A stretch of 64,000 nt of DNA from NCBI RefSeq assembly GCF_003205835.1, contig NZ_CP029773.1, positions 1,272,501 through 1,336,500 on the forward strand. Direction: 5' to 3'. The notes under the pieces are model-generated. The model saw only the letters and a program-made list of their open reading frames with translations, did no database searches and had not been told where the DNA came from. Positions 36,676-44,884 of the stretch are shown here, piece by piece. How positions within the stretch are numbered: position 1 is the first letter of the stretch; the number at the start of each line of letters is the position of its first letter. This DNA is from Stenotrophomonas maltophilia. GTDB taxonomy: Bacteria > Pseudomonadota > Gammaproteobacteria > Xanthomonadales > Xanthomonadaceae. A program made the translations under genes and the position numbers.

Positions 36676-37290
36676 ATGTGGATCGCCGCTACCGCCGCCG
36701 GCCTGTTCGCAGGTGCCGGCCTGATCATCGCCATCGGCGCGCAGAACGCCTTCGTGCTGCGCCAAGGCCTGCAGCAGCGCCATGTGGGCAGGGTGGTGCT
36801 GGCCTGTGCCGGCGCGGACATCGTGCTGATCCTGGCCGGCGTCGGTGGCATGGGCGCGCTGGTGCTGCAGTGGCCGCTGCTGCTGCAGGTGCTGCGCTTC
36901 GGTGGCGCGGCCTTCCTGCTCTGGTATGGCCTGCAGGCGGGGCTGCGCGCATGGCGCGGTGGCAGCGCGCTGGCCGCCGCCGAGGCGCAGGGCGGCAGCG
37001 GACGGCAGGTACTGCTGACCTGCCTGGCCTTCACCCTGCTCAACCCGCATGTCTATCTGGATACCGTGGTGCTGTTGGGCAGCCTGTCCACGCGTTACCC
37101 GGGCGAACTGCGCTGGGCCTTCGCCGCCGGTGCCTGCGCTGCCAGCGTGGCCTGGTTCTGCACGCTGGGCTATGGCGCGCGCCTGTTGCAGCCGGTGTTC
37201 CGCAGGCCGGGTGCCTGGCGGGTACTGGATGCAGGCGTGGCGATCTTCATGTTCTGCCTCGCCACGCTGCTGCTGTTGCGTCCGCTCTAG
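36676..37290 (+). CDS. argO: LysE/ArgO-family basic amino acid exporter
   Basis: A 204-residue membrane protein with six predicted TM segments and the LysE signature (GLIIAIGAQNAFVLRQGL near the N-terminus; LLNPHVYLDTVVLLGS in the middle). It would export arginine or lysine. I start at ATG 36676 by alignment to ArgO; an upstream in-frame start would add a low-complexity leader. Its TAG stop lies in CTAG together with the stop of the convergent map gene. Confidence 0.85.
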   Translation: MWIAATAAGLFAGAGLIIAIGAQNAFVLRQGLQQRHVGRVVLACAGADIVLILAGVGGMGALVLQWPLLLQVLRFGGAAFLLWYGLQAGLRAWRGGSALAAAEAQGGSGRQVLLTCLAFTLLNPHVYLDTVVLLGSLSTRYPGELRWAFAAGACAASVAWFCTLGYGARLLQPVFRRPGAWRVLDAGVAIFMFCLATLLLLRPL

Positions 37291-38075
37291 GCCGCATCCA
37301 CCGCGCACAACGGCGTTTCGCCGGGGCGCAGGGTCAATACGCGCACGCCGCTGTGGGTAACCGCCACGGTGTGCTCGAACTGCGCCGACAGCTTGCCGTC
37401 GCGGGTGTAGACCGGCCATTCGTCCGGCTGCTGGCGGATGGCTGGCTTGCCCTGGTTGAGCATCGGCTCGATGGTGAACACCATGCCTTCTTCCAGCACC
37501 ATGCCGGTATTGGGATGGCCGTAGTGCAGGATCTGCGGTTCCTCGTGCATCTCCTGGCCGATGCCGTGGCCGCAGTACTCCTTCACCACGCTGTAGCCGT
37601 GGCTGCGCGCATGACGGGCGATGGCGTGGCCGATGTCACCCAGGCGCGCGCCGGGGCGGACCGCTGCGATGCCTTTCCACATTGCCTGGTAGGCGGTCTG
37701 CACCAGCCTGCGCGCGGCGTAGTCGACCTCGCCCACCAGGTAGGTGGTGCTGGAGTCGGCGATGTAGCCGTTCTTCTCCAGGGTGATGTCGAGGTTGACG
37801 ATCTGGCCGTCGCGCAGCACGTCGGTGGTGCTGGGTACGCCGTGGCAGATCACGTTGTCGATCGAGGTATTGAGCACGTAGGGGAAGCCGTACTGGCCCT
37901 TGCTGGCCGGCCTCGCTTGCAGCTCGTCAACGATCATGCGTTCGACGAAATCGTTGATCTCCATGGTGCTGCGGCCCTGCAGCGGCAGCCGGTCGAGCGC
38001 GGCGAACACCTGCGCCAGCAGGCGGCCCGATTCGGCCATCAGCGCGATCTCGTCGGGGCGCTTGATGATCGCCAT
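37287..38075 (-). CDS. map: Type I methionine aminopeptidase paralog in a ParD-like operon
   Basis: The enzyme removes N-terminal methionine from nascent proteins. The 262-residue sequence keeps the pita-bread metal ligands: D in NLDITLEKNGY, D in ADSSTTY, H in YCGHGIG, E in FTIEP and E in QFEHTV. It lacks the rpsB-tsf neighbourhood of the housekeeping map, so it is probably a second copy. It begins 4 bases after the stop of a ParD-like gene, so the two form an operon. Its stop overlaps the argO stop in a shared CTAG. Confidence 0.93.
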   Translation of the reverse strand: MAIIKRPDEIALMAESGRLLAQVFAALDRLPLQGRSTMEINDFVERMIVDELQARPASKGQYGFPYVLNTSIDNVICHGVPSTTDVLRDGQIVNLDITLEKNGYIADSSTTYLVGEVDYAARRLVQTAYQAMWKGIAAVRPGARLGDIGHAIARHARSHGYSVVKEYCGHGIGQEMHEEPQILHYGHPNTGMVLEEGMVFTIEPMLNQGKPAIRQQPDEWPVYTRDGKLSAQFEHTVAVTHSGVRVLTLRPGETPLCAVDAA

Positions 38076-38079
38076 CGGC

Positions 38080-38292
38080 TCAGACCTGTCCCGGTGCCAG
38101 CAGCGGCGGCTGCACGCCGGCCGCGCGCAGCTCGCTGGCGACGATGTCCTGGAAACTCAGTGTGGGGTTCATCTCGCACAGCATGCCGACCCGGATCCAG
38201 AAGTTGGCCTGGGCGTTGATCGAGCGGCTGGAGACGGTGCAGGCACGACGCAGCTGGTCGTGCAGGGTGTCATCGATGTTGACGATGCCCAT
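38080..38292 (-). CDS. ParD-like antitoxin-type protein
   Basis: The 70-residue protein (MGIVNIDDTLHDQLRRACTV, then RSINAQANFWIRVGMLCEMN) has the look of a ribbon-helix-helix ParD-like antitoxin. It precedes a methionine aminopeptidase gene by four bases and lies just downstream of a strong palindrome, as expected for an autoregulated antitoxin-first operon. No ParE-like toxin is present; the aminopeptidase occupies that place. I reject an in-frame Met 19 codons upstream because it reads through the palindrome. Confidence 0.75.
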   Translation of the reverse strand: MGIVNIDDTLHDQLRRACTVSSRSINAQANFWIRVGMLCEMNPTLSFQDIVASELRAAGVQPPLLAPGQV

Positions 38293-38310
38293 GGGCGGCC
38301 CTGGAGGAGT

Positions 38311-38342
38311 GGATATACGAAGCGTATATGTTTCGTATATCC
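38311..38342. promoter_or_regulatory. Palindromic operator of the ParD-like/map operon
   Basis: GGATATACGAA (38311-38321) and TTTCGTATATCC (38331-38342) form a perfect inverted repeat around GCGTATATG, which adds a further CGTATAT half-site. It ends 19 bases upstream of the ParD-like start. It is AT-rich, so it may also contain the promoter. Confidence 0.8.
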
Positions 38343-38360
38343 AGCTCAAGGCCGCCCGGT

Positions 38361-38720
38361 TCAGCTGGCGTCGGTGGCGAAGCGCAGGCGGTTGTCGTCA
38401 GGGTCACGCAGCAGCATCTCGCGGCTGCCCCATTCGGTGTCATGCGGCGGCTGTTCGATGGGGACGCCTGCGGCACTGAAGGCGCGGTGCAGGGCGTCGA
38501 CGTCCTCGACGATGAAGTACACCGCGCCGCCGACTTCGCAGTCGCCGCTGTGTTCGGTGAGGAAGATCGTCTGGCCGTCGCGGGTGAGCTGGGCGAACAG
38601 TGGGAAGCCGGGTTCGAAGCGGTGTTCCCAGTCGACCACGAAGCCCAGTCCCTGCACGTAGAACGGCAGGGTGGTATCGGCATGGCGCATGCGCAGTTGC
38701 GGGATGACGGTCTGGGGCAT
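38361..38720 (-). CDS. VOC/glyoxalase-superfamily protein
   Basis: The 119-residue protein has two beta-alpha-beta-beta-beta halves typical of the vicinal oxygen chelate superfamily (RHADTTLPFYVQGLGF, then DGQTIFLTEHSG and DPDDNRLRF). Many such single-domain proteins are bleomycin-type drug-binding or lyase enzymes; the specific role is unknown. I start at ATG 38720. A SMAG dimer lies 30 bases upstream of the start. Confidence 0.8.
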   Translation of the reverse strand: MPQTVIPQLRMRHADTTLPFYVQGLGFVVDWEHRFEPGFPLFAQLTRDGQTIFLTEHSGDCEVGGAVYFIVEDVDALHRAFSAAGVPIEQPPHDTEWGSREMLLRDPDDNRLRFATDAS

Positions 38721-38749
38721 GGCGAGGGCTCCTGGGGCAGGCGTCCAGT

Positions 38750-38832
38750 GTAGTGCCGGCCGCTGGCCGGCATCCTCATTGTTCCCAATTGTTCCCAGGC
38801 TCACGAGGATGCCGGCCAGCGGCCGGCACTAC
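38750..38832. repeat. SMAG (GTAG) dimer with extended inner stem
   Basis: GTAGTGCCGGCC... at the left and ...GGCCGGCACTAC at the right. The inner ends CATCCTC and GAGGATG are also complementary, so one long hairpin can form. Confidence 0.9.
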
Positions 38833-38850
38833 CGACTCTGCCTGGGTCTG

Positions 38851-38897
38851 GTAGTTGCCAACCTTGGTTGGCATTGCCGGCCAGCGGCCGGCACTAC
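38851..38897. repeat. SMAG (GTAG) dimer of two different subtypes
   Basis: The left unit is GTAGTTGCCAACC/GGTTGGCA, the right unit TGCCGGCC/GGCCGGCACTAC. The arms differ but keep pairing within each unit. Confidence 0.85.
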
Positions 38898-38907
38898 CGA
38901 AGTCACG

Positions 38908-38928
38908 CTGGCCAGCGGCCGGCACGAC
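38908..38928 (-). repeat. Degenerate SMAG-like palindrome
   Basis: CTGGCCAGCGGCCGGCACGAC is a SMAG unit with a mutated terminus (CGAC in place of CTAC). It lies 10 bases after the stop of the arginase-fold gene. Confidence 0.6.
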
Positions 38929-38937
38929 CGGAAGCGG

Positions 38938-39822
38938 TCAGCAGGCCGTCGGCACCGAGGCCATCGCGGCCAGCAGTTCGCGGTTCACCTGCTGGTGCCG
39001 CGCCTGCCACACCGGCAGATCCTCGGCGCTGACATCGGGCTGGCCATCCAGTGACGACAGCCAGCGCTTGAAGCGGCTCTGGTAGTTGGCCAGCGACACC
39101 TCCCCGGTGATGTCACTGCCGACCAGGCCGCCGGCGCGCAGCGCCTCGATCACCACCAGTGCGTGCTCCAGCTGGAAGCGGCCCTGGTCCCAGTTGCTGC
39201 GGGCGACGTCCTCGGCGAAGACGTCCTTGTCGATCGACAGGTAGGTCGGCTGCGGCGACTTGGCCTGCTCGGCGGCGAACGCGGCCACCAGCGCTTCGGG
39301 ATGCTCGAAACGGCGGAAGGCGTGGCCCATGCCGAGGCGGTGCCCCCAGCCCACGTCCACGTCCATGCACCAGTACGTCAACCGCCCGCCCATCAGCGGG
39401 CGCCAGTGGTTTTCCCAGGCGTGGCCGAGGCCGATGTCGCTGGAGGTGATGCCGAGCACATGGATGTGCGAGATCTGCGGCAGCTTGCTGGCCGCGTTCA
39501 CCCATGAACCGCAGTGCATGCCGAACGGGAAACGCATGTTGTCTGGATGGTTGTCCAGCACCACCAGCTGGAACGGCGCCTGCGCGCGCATGCGACGCAG
39601 CAGCGGCAGGCTGAGGTGGTGGAAATCGCCACTGCCGAGCATCACCGTGCCGAGCTGGGCCGGCAGCGGTGCCAGCACTTCAGCGGCGAAACGGTCGAGG
39701 GTGGCATTGCTGCAGGCGAAGCGCAGTGGATCGTGCCATTGCGGCAGGGCCAGGGTCTGCGCCTGGGGCAGCGGCAGCACGCCACCGTCCAGGTCCAGGA
39801 TCAACGGGGAGCGCAACGGCAT
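38938..39822 (-). CDS. Arginase-fold (ureohydrolase superfamily) protein of unknown substrate
   Basis: The 294-residue protein has the ureohydrolase fold with divergent metal motifs: GSGDFHH (usual GGDHS), DNHPDN (usual DAHxD) and LSIDKDVF (usual SxDxDxxDP). These keep histidine and aspartate metal ligands, but in changed contexts, so it may be a metal hydrolase acting on something other than arginine. It is the last gene of a long minus-strand run and lies 3 bases after the FemAB/GNAT-like gene. It has no signal peptide. Confidence 0.75.
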   Translation of the reverse strand: MPLRSPLILDLDGGVLPLPQAQTLALPQWHDPLRFACSNATLDRFAAEVLAPLPAQLGTVMLGSGDFHHLSLPLLRRMRAQAPFQLVVLDNHPDNMRFPFGMHCGSWVNAASKLPQISHIHVLGITSSDIGLGHAWENHWRPLMGGRLTYWCMDVDVGWGHRLGMGHAFRRFEHPEALVAAFAAEQAKSPQPTYLSIDKDVFAEDVARSNWDQGRFQLEHALVVIEALRAGGLVGSDITGEVSLANYQSRFKRWLSSLDGQPDVSAEDLPVWQARHQQVNRELLAAMASVPTAC

Positions 39823-39825
39823 CGT

Positions 39826-40896
39826 TCAACCGCCTCCATCAGCTTCGCCCTGCAGGTACGGGGCCAGCCTGCGCAGGGCGGCGCGCAGCAGTGGGGAGCG
39901 TGCATGGATCGCGTGCCGGGTGGAGGTGAACCTGGCGCCCAGTTCGGCCTTGATCCGCGAGTCGGTCCAGCCGGCCACGTAGTGGCTCAGGCCGTGCTGC
40001 AGTGCGTACTCGAGGTTGTGCATCCAGCTGACCGCGTACAGGTTGTGCTCGCGGGACTGCGGATAGGCCAGGCCGATGTACTTGTCCACCAGCTTGCCGG
40101 CGTGGATGTAACACAGGTTCCAGCCGATCAGCTGGCCCTGGTGGCGATACAGGAACATCCGTCCCTGGCCCAGGCTGTCGGCCAGCAGGTGCTGGAAGTA
40201 GGGCAGGTCGAGCTGGTCGAAATGCACCGCGCTCTGCGCGTACACGCCCAGGTACAGCGCATACAGTTCGGCCTGCAGCTGCGGGTCGGCCAGGGCCGGA
40301 TCGCCGGTGGCGATGCAGTCGATCTGCAGCTCGTCACGCGAACGCAGTTTGCGCCGGATGTTCTTGCGGCGCGAGGACGACAGGCGGCCGAGATAGCCAT
40401 CGATCGAATCGAAATCGATCGCCACCCAGGCCAGTGGCATGCCTTCCAGTTCGACGAAGCCGCGTGCCAGCAATGCCTGCAGGAAGGCACCGCTGTGTGC
40501 GTTGGCCGCGTCGTCCAGCAGCGGCGAATCGATCGCCAGGTCCTTGACCACCAGCAGGCGGGTATCGCCGATCGCGTGACGCGTTACGTCCTCGGCCAAT
40601 GCTTCTGGTGCGACGTGCGCGGGCAGCGGGGTGTACTCGGTGCTGGTGGCACCGACGAAGCGGGTTTTCCAGGTGATCCAGGGCCGCCACAGGCGCGACA
40701 GCGGCAGGCCAAGCAGCTTGCCGCGCAGGTCGTCGTCCATGGTGGTGGTCAGATCCAGCGGCGCACGGAAGGTCGGCAGGCCGCTGGGAAGGCGGCTTGC
40801 CTCGAACCCGAGCGGCGGGTGGGCCAGGAAGCCCTCCAGCAGCGCGGCCGGTTCCAGCGTGGTGCTGGATGCGCGTGACGTCATTTCCATCGGCAC
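39826..40896 (-). CDS. FemAB/GNAT-like acyltransferase
   Basis: The 356-residue cytosolic protein is probably of the FemAB/GNAT superfamily. It contains the SSSRRKNIRRKLR region (residues ~180-195) and GQLIGWNLCYIHAGKLVDKY followed by NLYAVSWMHNLEYAL, the pattern of a GNAT acyl-CoA- or aminoacyl-tRNA-dependent N-acyltransferase. Such enzymes attach amino acids or acyl groups to amines. It lies between an aminotransferase (24 bases upstream) and the arginase-fold gene (3 bases downstream). The substrate is unknown. Confidence 0.7.
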   Translation of the reverse strand: MPMEMTSRASSTTLEPAALLEGFLAHPPLGFEASRLPSGLPTFRAPLDLTTTMDDDLRGKLLGLPLSRLWRPWITWKTRFVGATSTEYTPLPAHVAPEALAEDVTRHAIGDTRLLVVKDLAIDSPLLDDAANAHSGAFLQALLARGFVELEGMPLAWVAIDFDSIDGYLGRLSSSRRKNIRRKLRSRDELQIDCIATGDPALADPQLQAELYALYLGVYAQSAVHFDQLDLPYFQHLLADSLGQGRMFLYRHQGQLIGWNLCYIHAGKLVDKYIGLAYPQSREHNLYAVSWMHNLEYALQHGLSHYVAGWTDSRIKAELGARFTSTRHAIHARSPLLRAALRRLAPYLQGEADGGG

Positions 40897-40919
40897 GGGA
40901 ACCGGCAGCGCATCAGACC

Positions 40920-42320
40920 TCAGCCCTTGGCCTTGGTCAGCGCCTGGTCGAGCAGGGTGATCGCCAGGTCGATCTCTTCGTGGCTGATGTCCAGCGACGG
41001 CGCGAAGGTGATCACGTTCTTGTACCAGCCACCCACGTCGAGCACGAGGCCCATGCGCTTGCCGTCGTGCAGCAGGTCACCGGCCAGGCCGATGTCGACC
41101 ATGCGGTCCAGCAGTTCCTTGTTCGGGGTGTAGCCGTCGGTCTGGCAGATTTCCGCACGCAGTGCCAGGCCCAGGCCGTCGACGTCGCCGATTTCCGGGT
41201 GGCGCTTCTGCAGGCCACGCAGGCCGTCGAGGAAGTACGCGCCCTTTTCCGGCACGGTGCGCTCGTAATCCATTTCCTTGCCCAGCTTCAGCACTTCCAG
41301 GCCCAGGCGGGTGCCCAGCGGGTTGGAGTTGAAGGTGGAGTGGGTGGAGCCCGGCGGGAACACGGTCGGGTTGATCAGCTCTTCGCGTGCCCACAGGCCC
41401 GACAGCGGGTTCAGGCCGTTGGTCAGCGCCTTGCCGAACACCAGCACGTCCGGGGTCACGCCGAAGTGCTCGATCGACCACAGCTTGCCGGTGCGCCAGA
41501 AGCCCATCTGGATTTCATCGACCACCATCAGGATGCCGTACTTGTCCAGCACGCGCTTGAGGCCGGTGAAGAAGTTGCGCGGCGGGATGACGTAGCCGCC
41601 GGTGCCCTGGATCGGCTCGACATAGAACGCGGCGTACTCCGCCTGGCCGACCTTGGGATCCCACACGCCGTTGTATTCGCTTTCGAACAGGCGCTCGAAC
41701 TGCCACACGCAGTGGTCGGAGTACTCGTCCGGGGTCATGCCCTTCGGGCGACGGAAGGGGTACGGGAACGGAATGAACATCGCGCGCTCGCCGAAGTGGC
41801 CGTAGCGGCGGCGGTAGCGGTAGCTGGAGGTGATCGACGACGCACCCAGGGTGCGGCCGTGGTAGCCGCCTTCGAAGGCGAACATCAGGCTCTTGCCGCC
41901 ACGCGCGTTGCGCACGATCTTCAGCGAGTCTTCAATGGCCTGCGCGCCGCCGACGTTGAAGTGCACGCGGCCGTCGAGGCCGAACTTCTCGTGCATGTCC
42001 ACGGCAATGGTCTTCGCCAGCTGCACGCGGGTCGGGTGCAGGTACTGGCTGGCGACCTGCGGCAGGGTGTCGATCTGGTCCTTCAGCGCATCGTTCAGAC
42101 GCTTGTTGCTGTAGCCGAAGTTGCAGGCCGAGTACCACATCTGCAGGTCGAGGTAGGGCACGCCCGCACCGTCGAACATGTAGCTGCCTTCGCCGCGCTG
42201 GAAGATCTTCGGCGGGTCGACGTAGTGGACGGTATCGCCGAAGGAGCTGTAACGGGCTTCGTCGGCCAGCAGCTGCGCTTCGGAGGCGGCGGCGTCGGCG
42301 TTCTTGTCAAAAATGTTCAT
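40920..42320 (-). CDS. Class III PLP aminotransferase
   Basis: The 466-residue enzyme is a fold-type I class III aminotransferase (omega-amino acid, ornithine or GABA type). The pyridoxal lysine is in VFGKALTNGLNPLSG, the aspartate in MVVDEIQMGFWRTG, and FEGGYHGRT is also kept. The segment HFNVGGAQAIEDSLKIVRN differs from the usual NSGSEAVE form, so the substrate may be uncommon. It would produce or consume an amine in the pathway. It follows the HAD phosphatase gene by 62 bases. Confidence 0.88.
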   Translation of the reverse strand: MNIFDKNADAAASEAQLLADEARYSSFGDTVHYVDPPKIFQRGEGSYMFDGAGVPYLDLQMWYSACNFGYSNKRLNDALKDQIDTLPQVASQYLHPTRVQLAKTIAVDMHEKFGLDGRVHFNVGGAQAIEDSLKIVRNARGGKSLMFAFEGGYHGRTLGASSITSSYRYRRRYGHFGERAMFIPFPYPFRRPKGMTPDEYSDHCVWQFERLFESEYNGVWDPKVGQAEYAAFYVEPIQGTGGYVIPPRNFFTGLKRVLDKYGILMVVDEIQMGFWRTGKLWSIEHFGVTPDVLVFGKALTNGLNPLSGLWAREELINPTVFPPGSTHSTFNSNPLGTRLGLEVLKLGKEMDYERTVPEKGAYFLDGLRGLQKRHPEIGDVDGLGLALRAEICQTDGYTPNKELLDRMVDIGLAGDLLHDGKRMGLVLDVGGWYKNVITFAPSLDISHEEIDLAITLLDQALTKAKG

Positions 42321-42382
42321 GCAGTTCGGTTCCGTGAAGGACGTTCGAAAGAGGTAGCGGGGGCGTGCTTGGAAGGGAGTGC

Positions 42383-43099
42383 TCAGGCGGTGGCCAGCAG
42401 CAGGGGCAGTACGGCGGGCTGCGGGCTGGCGTCGATGCGACGTGGCTGCAGCAGGCTGCCATCGAGCAAGCGCGGCAGCAGTGCGATTGCATCGTGGAAG
42501 GTATCGATGGCGGCATGCTCGATGCCGGCATGGGTGCAATGGGTGATCAGGCGGCGCTTGGCGAACACGAAGTCGGCGTCTTCGGACACACAGAAGTCCG
42601 AGCTGCCATCGCCGATCATCAGCACGCGCGGCGCTTCGTTGGCGCGCGCCTGTGCGGCGCAGGTGCACTTGCAGGTACCGCTGCGGCAGCCTTCGGCCTG
42701 GTAGGGCGATTCCAGTTCCCAGTGATCGCCGCACCAGCGCAGGTGGTTGGCCACCACCGGCAGCGGCGGCAGGCCGTGGTTGGCGAGGATGCGGTGGATC
42801 GCATGGTCCAGGCCGTCGCTGACGATGCGCAGCGGCACGCCCAGCTGTTCGGCACGGCTGACAAAGGCGGCAAAGCCCGGATCGATCTGCACCTGGTCCA
42901 GGTGGGCGTCGAGCGTGGCCGGGTCCAGCTTCAGCAGCCTGACCTGGCCCTGCATGCATTCGCGCGAGCCGATCTTTCCCGCTTTCCACTGGTCTTCCAG
43001 TTCCTGCCAGCCCGGCTGGCCGTATTTCTCCAGCAGCGAGTCGATGACATCTTCGAGGCTGATGGTGCCGTCGAAGTCACACAGGATGCTCCAGCGCAT
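42383..43099 (-). CDS. HAD-IB phosphatase, MtnX/SerB-like
   Basis: The 238-residue hydrolase carries the HAD nucleophile motif LCDFDGTIS, motif II RIVSDGLD, and motif III-IV VLMIGDGSSDFCVS. The cap region has a cysteine cluster (CRSGTCKC), as seen in MtnX-type phosphatases. It would dephosphorylate a small phospho-metabolite. It lies immediately before a class III aminotransferase gene, a pairing also seen in serine-type pathways where phosphatase and aminotransferase act on one substrate. The 167-base gap upstream to the DegT-like gene may hold a separate promoter. Confidence 0.85.
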   Translation of the reverse strand: MRWSILCDFDGTISLEDVIDSLLEKYGQPGWQELEDQWKAGKIGSRECMQGQVRLLKLDPATLDAHLDQVQIDPGFAAFVSRAEQLGVPLRIVSDGLDHAIHRILANHGLPPLPVVANHLRWCGDHWELESPYQAEGCRSGTCKCTCAAQARANEAPRVLMIGDGSSDFCVSEDADFVFAKRRLITHCTHAGIEHAAIDTFHDAIALLPRLLDGSLLQPRRIDASPQPAVLPLLLATA

Positions 43100-43266
43100 G
43101 GGCAGGTCCGTCGATGAAAGAAACGTCCGGCGTGATGCCGGGGCAGGCTCAATGTAGGCAGGCAGCCTTTCTCGTTCCTTTCCTGTTGAAAGCCTTCATT
43201 TCCGGGCGGGGAAAGCGTTCAGGAATGATCTTTGTGAATGGGCGGATCGCCTGGATGTATCCGCTT

Positions 43267-44475
43267 TCAAGGCTGTGCGTCAGCCAATGCCTGCAGGATC
43301 TGCGCGGTCTCTTCAGGGGTCTGCCAGGCGCTGTTGCCGAGGGTCAGCATGCGTGCGGCGAAGTCGCGCGCGTTCGGCACGTCGGCCTGCGGCACGATGC
43401 CACGCAGATAGGCGTAGTCGGGCAGGGCGCGTATGAACATGCGGCTGGCGCCAAGACCGCGTGGCCACAGGTTCTCCAGTGCGGCATCGCGTGCGCGCTC
43501 GCTGGGCAGCAGCAGCATCAGCATCGGCCAGGTGCCGCCGGTACCGGCCAGCCCATCGACCACCTCCACCGCTGGCAGCTGTGCCAGCTGCACGCGCAGC
43601 TGCAATGCACGCAGCCGTCCGGCCTGCAGGAACGCAGGCAACCGTCGTGCAGCATGGGCACCGATGTTCTGGCGCCACTGGCTGACCCGGTGCTGTGGGA
43701 TGTCCAGCGGGAAGATGTCACCGACGGCTTCTTCCAGATCGCCACGCTGCAGCGCGCTGCGCAATGGATTGCCATACACCAGTGACAACAGTGAGGGGCG
43801 GTAGCAGGCCGCCAGGCCCAGCAGCTGCACGCTGCGCAACAGCTCCCAGCGCAGGCTGAAACGCACCTGTTCGGCGGCATGCCCGGCCAGCGCCGCGCGC
43901 AGTTCGTCATCGCGGCTGACCAGCAGGCCGCCTTCGTGCAGGCTCAGGCCCTTGCCGGCGGCAAGGCTGAAGAAACCGATATCGCCACGCAGGCCGACAC
44001 TGCTGTTGCCAACCCGTGCGCCGAGTGCCTGCGCGGCATCTTCGATCACCCAGGCGCCGGCGCGGTGGGCGATCTCGCAGGCCAGCTCGACGTCGGCGGT
44101 GCGACCGCCCAGGTGGGTGGGCAGGATCGCCAGCGTGCGTGCATCGGCCAGCTGCTTGAGCTGGCCGGGATCAAAGTCGAAGTGGCCATGACGGGTGTCG
44201 CACAGCTGCACGCGCAGGCCGAGGCTGTGCACCGCGATCGGCACCAGCGGGCAGGTATAGGCCGGCATGATCACAGTGTCGCGCTGGGGCGCGCGCTTGC
44301 GCAGCGTGCGCAGGGCGATCAGCAGCGCGTGCGTACCGGAACAGGTCAGCTGCAGCGGTGGTGTACCGAGCTGGCTGGCCAGGATGTCGCGCAGGTCGCC
44401 GCCACCGGGAAGGAAATCGCTGGCCTGCATCGGCAGGCCAGCGGTCGGTGGCAGTTCGCGCGCGAACAGGCTCAT
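43267..44475 (-). CDS. DegT/DnrJ/EryC1-type PLP enzyme
   Basis: The 402-residue enzyme is of the sugar aminotransferase (DegT/StrS) superfamily. Pyridoxal residues visible are the Asp in EDAAQALGA and the Lys in FFSLAAGKGLSLHEGG, with the CSGTHALLIAL phosphate loop. Relatives aminate NDP-4-ketosugars or similar ketones. I start at ATG 44475; a longer start would overlap the upstream EamA gene. It sits 10 bases after that gene. Confidence 0.85.
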   Translation of the reverse strand: MSLFARELPPTAGLPMQASDFLPGGGDLRDILASQLGTPPLQLTCSGTHALLIALRTLRKRAPQRDTVIMPAYTCPLVPIAVHSLGLRVQLCDTRHGHFDFDPGQLKQLADARTLAILPTHLGGRTADVELACEIAHRAGAWVIEDAAQALGARVGNSSVGLRGDIGFFSLAAGKGLSLHEGGLLVSRDDELRAALAGHAAEQVRFSLRWELLRSVQLLGLAACYRPSLLSLVYGNPLRSALQRGDLEEAVGDIFPLDIPQHRVSQWRQNIGAHAARRLPAFLQAGRLRALQLRVQLAQLPAVEVVDGLAGTGGTWPMLMLLLPSERARDAALENLWPRGLGASRMFIRALPDYAYLRGIVPQADVPNARDFAARMLTLGNSAWQTPEETAQILQALADAQP

Positions 44476-44485
44476 CGCAGCGCGC

Positions 44486-44884
44486 TCACGAGGCGCTTTC
44501 GACGGGACTGTGCGGGTCGTCGGCTTCAGCGCGGCCAAGGCAGACGATGCCGGCCACGATCAGGACCGCACCGATCAGGTGGTGCAGGGTCAGCGGTTCG
44601 TTCAACAGCCACGCCGACAGCAGCAGCACGCTGATCACCTCCAGGTGGGAGGCGGCAAACGCGGGGCCGATCGGAGCATGCCGCAGCAGGCTCATCCAGG
44701 TGAAGAACGCACCGACGTAGCCGAGGATCGCGCCGTACACCCACGGCTGCGACAGTACGCGCAGCAGCCACGCAGTGTTGGCCTCGACCGGCAAGGCGGC
44801 GTCACCGGCGTACTTGAAGCACAGCTGGGCCAGCGTGTCGAAGGCCATCAGCAGCGGGAAGCCGATCACATACAGGCGCCTCAT
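44486..44884 (-). CDS. Small four-TM EamA/SMR-like transporter, second copy
   Basis: A 132-residue protein with four hydrophobic segments and a typical small multidrug-resistance/EamA half layout (PIGPAFAASHLEVISVLLLS, then LIGAVLIVAGIVCLGR). It overlaps the first EamA-like gene by four bases. Two such small proteins next to each other recall the ArnE/ArnF flippase pair for undecaprenyl-phosphate-aminoarabinose, so a heterodimeric lipid-linked or small-molecule translocator is plausible. Confidence 0.75.
   Translation of the reverse strand: MRRLYVIGFPLLMAFDTLAQLCFKYAGDAALPVEANTAWLLRVLSQPWVYGAILGYVGAFFTWMSLLRHAPIGPAFAASHLEVISVLLLSAWLLNEPLTLHHLIGAVLIVAGIVCLGRAEADDPHSPVESAS

Noticed and set aside
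42650..42690. Cysteine cluster in the HAD phosphatase considered as a novel metal site
   Set aside because: MtnX-type phosphatases commonly carry a similar cysteine-rich cap segment, so it is not unusual.
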